Positions 58,406 to 64,000 of a stretch of DNA of 64,000 nt are shown in pieces. The position numbers were made by a program, and so were the translations under genes. The stretch comes from Parelaphostrongylus tenuis (Eukaryota; Nematoda; Chromadorea; Rhabditida; Metastrongylidae), in the NCBI GenBank assembly GCA_019055375.1, contig JAHQIW010000141.1, positions 310,001-374,000 of the forward strand, written 5' to 3'. Below the pieces are notes generated by a model. The model saw only the letters and a program-made list of their open reading frames with translations. It searched no databases and was not told the DNA's origin. Each line of letters opens with the position of its first letter. The stretch's first letter is position 1.

Positions 58406-59758
58406 TCTGTACCCATCTTTTTTCCAATAAATTTAGCGGAAGTCTTTCTCACTGACCAACTAAGTCGATATGCGGGAAGTTAATGAGCTGATGACTGCTA
58501 CATTCTAGTTTAAGTAACAATTAACATAGTATGCGAAAATCTTTCAGGAAAGTCAAATTGCTGAAAGATGCACAAGTGAACATTAGTCCAAGCAGCTGTG
58601 AAGATTTACTACAAAGGAATTTTTGAATAGTGTCAATACCGCAATCTTGACTTGTTCTTACCACCTGATCTAATTTCGATGTGAGGGTAATATCAATGTC
58701 TAAACAAATGAAATCGTGCCGGGAGGTTATGTCTCACATAATAAAATGTAACAATTTGTTTTCTTAGTTAATGGCCAAGCTATCAGATCAGTTAAAAATG
58801 CTCTCTACCATCTCGCCTTGAGATTACAAGGCTAGCGACTGACTTCGATAGAGAATATGAAAATAGAGAAAATTGACACTGATATAGACAAAATGAACTC
58901 TGAAATACAATGTGATAATTAAGTACAATCAATCAAGACAGCCATACACTCTTCTCCATCTTTTTTGATCAAAAGACAGTAGCTAAATACAATGGTGATT
59001 TTTGCTGAACGCTAGACAGATTAAAAGAAACGTTAGCTGTTTTTCTCATGAAACTTGGGATAATATATACGCTAGAGCTGATAGCGGAAATTAGACTGAT
59101 GAATGTTAATGCTCAGGTGACAGATGCACTAGCGAACCGGCGAACGGCAACGGTTTTTGATACATTAGAGATGAAATTTGAAACGCCAGCTTTTCATACA
59201 ATCAATAAAACAATCAAAAGATATGTCTCGAATGATATAAAAAAAAACAAGCAAAGTAAAATGTGAAGATGGGTCGTGTAGAAGATTATAAGTAATTTGC
59301 CTTTGAAAGATAGAACAAATTTACTGGACATAAATTTTGAGTGAAATATGATCACTTTTCAGAGGATAACGCAGTGGTGAGGATGTAAAAGTACAGAAAA
59401 CTACAAGGAATAGGCGGAGAAGAAAGAACCGAGCTCAAAAACGGATTGCCGTCACTTTTTATTTATCTGAAGAACTAGGAGAAAAAGGCATGGAACACAA
59501 CATTTCAAGAGCTGAAACGCTATGTAAATGAGTTAATGGGCAGCAGATAGAACTACTAACTAGTTTTGCTAATCCATAACATATTTCAGCCATGTGCGGT
59601 AATTTTGTAAGAATTTCTTACGAAGACCGCTAAAACCGTGTTATGAACGTTAAGGGCCATATCTCCTTCTGAGCAGTCTTTTGGGATTAGGCGTGTTATC
59701 CATTATTGCAAAATGAAATATCAGGTGGGAACTAGCTTACAACGGAACGCTTTGCCTA
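58406..59758. other. No recognised gene
   Basis: AT-rich with a short plus frame (59,048-59,266) of no known family. Confidence 0.45.
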
Positions 59759-59761
59759 TAA

Positions 59762-59990
59762 TAGGTTGTGTCAAAAGTTCGTGCCGTTTTAGTTTTTGAC
59801 ATGACTTAGAGCAAGTGTAGTCAAGTCGTATGCTAAAATGTTTGCAAGAAAATGCACAATTGAACGATACCAAAACCATGTCATTTCACTGCATAAATTA
59901 CATCAAAAAATTTGCTAGTACATCTCGAAGCAACTCTCATGACCGACTGTCGATTAACCTTGGCATTGCTTGAATAGTCAATATTCTTAT
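59762..59990 (+). mobile_element. Possible mariner-type 5' end
   Basis: GGTTGTGTCAAAAGTTCGTG at about 59,763 resembles the outer end of several mariner elements. No transposase motif or opposite terminal repeat is visible, so this may be chance or a solo end. Confidence 0.25.
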
Positions 59991-60000
59991 TCAACAAATG

Positions 60001-60250
60001 CGAGGTTGTCAAGTTGCCAATTCAATCGGTACAGATGAGCAGTACAATAAACGTGATGATGATGATGATGATGACTGACGTTTCTGCTTTTTCGTCTTCT
60101 TCAGAGCCTGAAAGGGTCAAAGTGACTGACTGACTAATTGGCTGAGTCAATTTGACTCTTTCAGGCTCTGAAGAAGGCAAAAGCCGAAACGTCAGCCATC
60201 ACTATCACGTTTATTGTACCCATCGGTGAATTGTCAACTTGACAACCTCG
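60001..60250. repeat. 250-bp palindromic (foldback) repeat
   Basis: CGAGGTTGTCAAGTTG at 60,001 is reverse complementary to CAACTTGACAACCTCG ending at 60,250. The arms continue through AGTACAATAAACGTGATGAT and TTCAGAGCCTGAAAGGGTCA to a centre near 60,130. The left arm contains a (GAT)n run absent from the right arm. Confidence 0.9.
60054..60073 (+). repeat. (GAT)n trinucleotide run
   Basis: About seven GAT units within the left arm of the palindrome; the partner arm has only ATCACTATCACG. Confidence 0.9.
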
Positions 60251-60373
60251 TGTTTTGCTGAAAAAGAAAATCAAGGAGTTATTCATATTAAAAAAGCCAA
60301 AACAGCACAAAATTCCTTACACAACCTATCAGATAGTTATTACTTGAGCCAACATTCATGTGGTCTAGTAATA

Positions 60374-60434
60374 GGCTCTTGTACAGCCCGATACGCGTGT
60401 TTCGACCTTACAGTCTCGTCAGTCGGGCAGAAAC
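60374..60434 (-). ncRNA. Type I hammerhead ribozyme, intact core (left arm, copy 3)
   Basis: Minus strand: GCCCGA, CTGACGA (60,422-60,416), stem II GAC/GTC around TGTAAG, GAAA (60,403-60,400), stem III AC/GT with loop ACGC, A60392 as cleavage-site base, then TCGGGC completing a six-pair stem I. All invariant core positions are present; predicted cleavage is after GTA. Confidence 0.9.
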
Positions 60435-60907
60435 AGTTGTCTTTCAGTCTTTTTTAGCCAATCCTCTGTGGATGCTCCAGTCCCCACGTTAAGAAGTAGC
60501 GAGGACGAACGACTTGCACTCTAGGTCAAATAAAAGTATCACCGAATTTACGGTGTTTTACACTCGATTGCTCCTGGAATTTTCACAAGATTATAACTTA
60601 TTATTTTTTATACCTTATTTTTTAACATTATATTGCACCTTGTTTCATAATATCACATTATACCTTACTTTATAACATTAAGTTATACCTTACTATATAA
60701 TATTATACCTCATTGCATTATAAAACACTCGAAATAAAGGTATAATATCTTAAAAAACCAGCCAAGGAAGAATCGAGTATAAAACACTGTATGTTCGGTG
60801 ATGATTTCACTTGACTAAGAGTGTAAATCGTTCGTCTTTGCTACTTCTTAATGTGGGGACTGGAGCACTCACAGAGGATTGGCTAAAAAAAAACAGAAAG
60901 ACGATAG

Positions 60908-60970
60908 AGGTTCTGTCCGACTGACGAGACTGTAAGGTCGAAACACGTGTATCGGGCTGTACAAAAGCCC
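60908..60970 (+). ncRNA. Type I hammerhead ribozyme, intact core (right arm, copy 3)
   Basis: GTCCGA (60,915-60,920), CTGACGA (60,921-60,927), stem II GAC/GTC around TGTAAG, GAAA (60,940-60,943), stem III AC/GT with loop ACGT, A60951 as cleavage-site base, then TCGGGC (60,952-60,957). Stem I has A-U at its base and one G-U pair. The bulge TGTACA is kept; the outer helix is weaker than in copy 1. Confidence 0.9.
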
Positions 60971-61076
60971 ATTACCAGACCACATGACATGTTGGCTGAA
61001 ATAATAATTACGAGATATATTGGAATTTGAGCATGATTTCAATAAAACACTTGAAATAAAAGCACAACCTATCAGA

Positions 61077-62435
61077 GTTTGAAATTTCTGCTAACCTGTG
61101 AGATCAGTGTTTCGTTTCATTAGGAGATCCGATGTTCCTCGACTCATATAGATTTCAGTTCCCTTAGCATTTTTCTGATTTCCGAGACCCTTTTATTGCA
61201 ATGCTGGTGACACAAGACATTTATTACTTTTATTTTTCTGGAAATAAAGGATACCGATTCAAGTAGATGAAGACGTGTACTCAAAACCATAGATAGCATC
61301 TGAAGTTCTCAAATACAAGGCATGAAATAGAAATGAAAGGAGATGCAGTATGTCTTGAAGCTCCGCGTTGTTTGAGAAAGACACCAAATTGCAAACTATT
61401 CCAACAAAGCAGTAAACTGTATTGAGCTTCTGAGAAAAAGCCGACACAACATCGGTCAAAAAAAAGCTAAATTTTTGAAACACATAAGACTTTCTTCAAA
61501 CGTTGCGTTCATTCTGGCTTCTGCTCTGTAGACTGTTTTGCACCGATCGTATTACTTCTTCTCAAAGATGTTTGACATGTAGGAAATAGTGACATCGGAA
61601 CATGTGTTATCGGTCTTGGAATGAAAAAGAAAAAAGAATTGTCAAGTGCTTTACACACAACACGTTTTTGATTGAGTTGAATGCTGTGCTTAACTAGATT
61701 TAGAAGCGACCGATGCAAAAATTCATGGAATGAGCTCACTGAGCTTCTTCGTTGTTTCAGTTTTCGAAAAGTACTAAGGAATTAGAATTTGTGAGAGTGC
61801 TACTTTCGATTTGAAGCAGATCCTTGACGGAACGAGAGTTTCTAGGCGTACTTAGTAGCACAGTGTTCAGCCAAGGAGAGACCAGGACCCAAGATATTGG
61901 AATATACTGTGTTATAATAAGGATCTAGCAGTACGGGCTTTAATAGATCCGCTTTGTTTATGCAGTCGCTCAAAGCAAATCATGTAATCAGAGTGACGTG
62001 AATGGTTGCGGGGGCGAAACACCGACTACTTTGTATATTTCAATCGGTCGTGGATAGGATGACATAAAGCGAAATGCTTACACCTTCAAGTTTATTGAGA
62101 CACTTGCGAACGTTTTGGCTCTACACATGCGAAATAGGATGAGTTTATTCTGAAATCATCCCTCGTTCATAAAGAAATGCTCTAAAATTACCAGCTTAGA
62201 AAGCCCCTGCACTAAGCTTTGGATATGATAAATTTCAACCTTACTTTCTTTGACCTCAACTTCTTGATTTTTCAAATTTTTTGGAAATTTCCCGCTTTTA
62301 TAGGAAAAAAACAATGTATCACCTAAGATGTCGTTCCAGTGGATCTTTACATGCTTTGTGGATAGTGCACTACTCTGTATTCGATAAAAATGGAAAATGG
62401 TCACAAAGATAGAGTATAAAGTTTCCAGCATCATT
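61077..62435. other. No recognised gene
   Basis: Minus frames at 61,259-61,483, 61,509-61,739 and 62,156-62,434 have no motif or matching splice sites. Confidence 0.45.
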
Positions 62436-62439
62436 TATT

Positions 62440-62712
62440 TCCTGAGAAATGTTCCAGACATTCATTTTAATCTAATGTCGTTTGAAGTGATTGGTGATCA
62501 GATAGACATTCCTTACAGTAACACGCAGTGCCCTACCGATTATTCGAGTCAGTGTTGCTGTCTTCTCAAGCAAGTCTGGCGCCAATTCACTGCTCCCGGA
62601 AAAATGGGAAGGCTTAGTGAGCCTTGAGTGCGAGATCGAAACATGAACCATCAATTGATCGACCACGTAGGTATCGCAGTACACTTCAAACCATTACGCC
62701 ACACACGCTCGT
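62440..62712 (-). repeat. tRNA-derived SINE, family A
   Basis: Minus strand: head GCGTGTGTGGCGTAATGGTT near 62,710, box B-like GTTTCGATCTCGCACTC, body GGCTCACTAAGCCTTCCC and AAGACAGCAACACTGACTCG. The 3' part is decayed. Confidence 0.75.
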
Positions 62713-62879
62713 CTAGTCAATCATTCATTATTTATCCTTTGAAAATGATCATCGACAACAAGAAACGTGAGGAGATTTTTGGCGTGTGTCCTTACAACAA
62801 ATCATTAAGTATCTAAACAGCAATAAGCTGTAGAAGGTGGTGATGCAGAATTACTAATGGAGAACAACATCATGAAGGA

Positions 62880-64000
62880 GAAGGTTCTTTTCTGTTAGAC
62901 TGCACGGAATGAACAAAGAGCCCTACCGCTAGACAAAAACTCCGTCGCACTTTGGGCAATCCTTCGAGAGCTTAGATTTTTGGCTACTGTGCCACATTGT
63001 TGCTTTTTAAAGAACCTTTTTCTAACGCTGTAGCGGAAAGGAAACATTTGTGTTTCACAAACGCGTTTTTCTCGCAAGACAAAGCTCATGCTCTAGACAA
63101 CTAGTCACCACTCGATAGTGTAAGCTTTAACATTTTCAGTGCTTTGCTTATTTTTTGGAAAAGCCGTTTGATTGTTGTGTAGCACACTTAGATATGCACT
63201 TAGTCACTTAGATGATCCCTTTTCACTAGTTGTGCGGACCCCAGCACATATTTCAAATGGTGTATTACTGGTCGCGAATATGACGTTCCTTTGGTTTCCT
63301 ATCGTGAGCTTGCAAGAGCGTTTTTAGGTCTGCACGATGTCGTTTCTAAAGAATGGATTTCGGCTATGGATTCTTTGCGGGCTTCTTGCTTGATGATTCG
63401 GAGATGATGTTAGGCCGAAATCAAAAGCAGAAGTAAGGAAGAAAATCAGCCTAGCGCTTACGGATGATGTAAAAGCCAAAAATAGTGTAGCAAGGAAAAT
63501 AAAACCGAGTTTCACATACGCGGCGCACGAGGTTGGCTACTGTGTGACTTGTGTGTCTGCTGGCAGTGGATTCGATACGGGATACGGCGTTCCGCGATCG
63601 ACCGACCGATCGTGTTGGCGCATTGCACATCTAGAGTGCAATTTTTGTTATTTAATTTGAGATTTATTCTTCGATTTGGAAGAAACTCTACATGAAACAT
63701 GTGCTCTGATATTGCAAGAGTTTCTCTATACTTCCATATGCTTTTCGTGATTACAGCAGAGTCATGGTAAAAACGCGTAGCCATTGTAAAACATAATTTT
63801 ATTTTGATTGTTAAAGCTGCATAAGAAGCTATTCTAGCTATTCTTGAAAAACGGACATGTTACGCAGTATCCAGAGATCTAGGCTTTCATAAAATTACTA
63901 ATTCTCTTATGCAAAGTTGGTGTTCAGCGAGAGCGGTCGTTCTGCCATGCCGTGCTGTCTGACACGAAAGAACGAGAAGGAGATGGAAGGTTGTTCAAAT
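62880..64000. repeat. Composite repeat family R, last copy, runs off the window
   Basis: A unit in minus orientation at about 62,895-63,090 and one in plus orientation at about 63,780-63,960. Near 63,500-63,620 lies an inverted copy of the core seen at 7,720-7,820, including CGATCGACCGACCGATCG. The minus block at 63,690-63,760 matches GCACGAAAAGCATATAAAC. Confidence 0.6.

Larger units (their letters stand above)
60320..61076. mobile_element. Hammerhead-ribozyme element, copy 3, inverted pair with 14-bp target-site duplication
   Basis: Direct repeats CACAACCTATCAGA at 60,320-60,333 and 61,063-61,076 flank a 729-bp insert. Left arm 60,340-60,576 and right arm 60,758-61,000 are reverse complements at high similarity, each with an intact ribozyme core on opposite strands. 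The AT-rich centre (60,577-60,757) has several TATACCTTA-type repeats and a segment CACTCGAAATAAAGGTATAA. That segment also starts copy 1 in inverted form and so marks a junction between units. No protein is encoded. Confidence 0.85.

Noticed and set aside
63324..63515. Secretory-signal-like peptide (KLGFIFLATLFLAFTSS) followed by a GTAAGC donor
   Set aside because: It has no ATG start and is the translation of family R sequence (GTATGTGAAACT... block also at 7,817 and 23,218).
1..64000. CRISPR array, rRNA gene or bacterial operon
   Set aside because: No regular spacer-repeat pattern, no rRNA signature and no long prokaryote-like frames were seen.

Overview
The window looks like a nematode chromosome fragment, most probably a strongylid (clade V, hookworm-like). 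The reasons are AT-rich sequence, short exons with TTTTAG/TTTCAG-type acceptors, kilobase introns filled with repeats, and very dense mobile-element debris. Nothing bacterial (operons, RBS, CRISPR) is visible. All calls were made by eye on both strands; no similarity search was possible.

Region 1 (120-14,789, minus strand) holds the one firmly recognised gene: a class A GPCR of the NPY/NPF-type neuropeptide-receptor group. I assembled it from nine exons with matching phases. All seven membrane segments carry their landmark residues, and the tail probably continues past the left edge. Its introns contain a dead mariner copy, a tRNA-derived SINE and a large composite repeat.

Region 2 (about 15-46 kb) has no gene I can defend. 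It is a repeat landscape of tRNA-derived SINEs (families A and B plus smaller groups), a second mariner relic, a satellite-like composite repeat (family R) and simple repeats.

Region 3 (46.8-50.3 kb, minus) carries phase-compatible exon-like blocks of an unrecognised protein. They are interrupted by a 407-bp palindrome of two head-to-head tRNA-like SINE units.

Region 4 (50-64 kb) is again mostly repeats. It includes a 608-bp foldback element, a 250-bp palindrome, a possible chemoreceptor fragment and more family R.

The most unusual content is a dispersed family at 34.6, 45.7 and 60.3 kb whose units encode type I hammerhead ribozymes. Two of the three copies are inverted pairs with a ribozyme in each arm, facing outward on opposite strands. 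Two copies have 14-bp target-site duplications. Stem II differs by compensatory changes between copies. This matches a retrozyme- or Penelope-related, RNA-mediated element in an unusual head-to-head foldback form.
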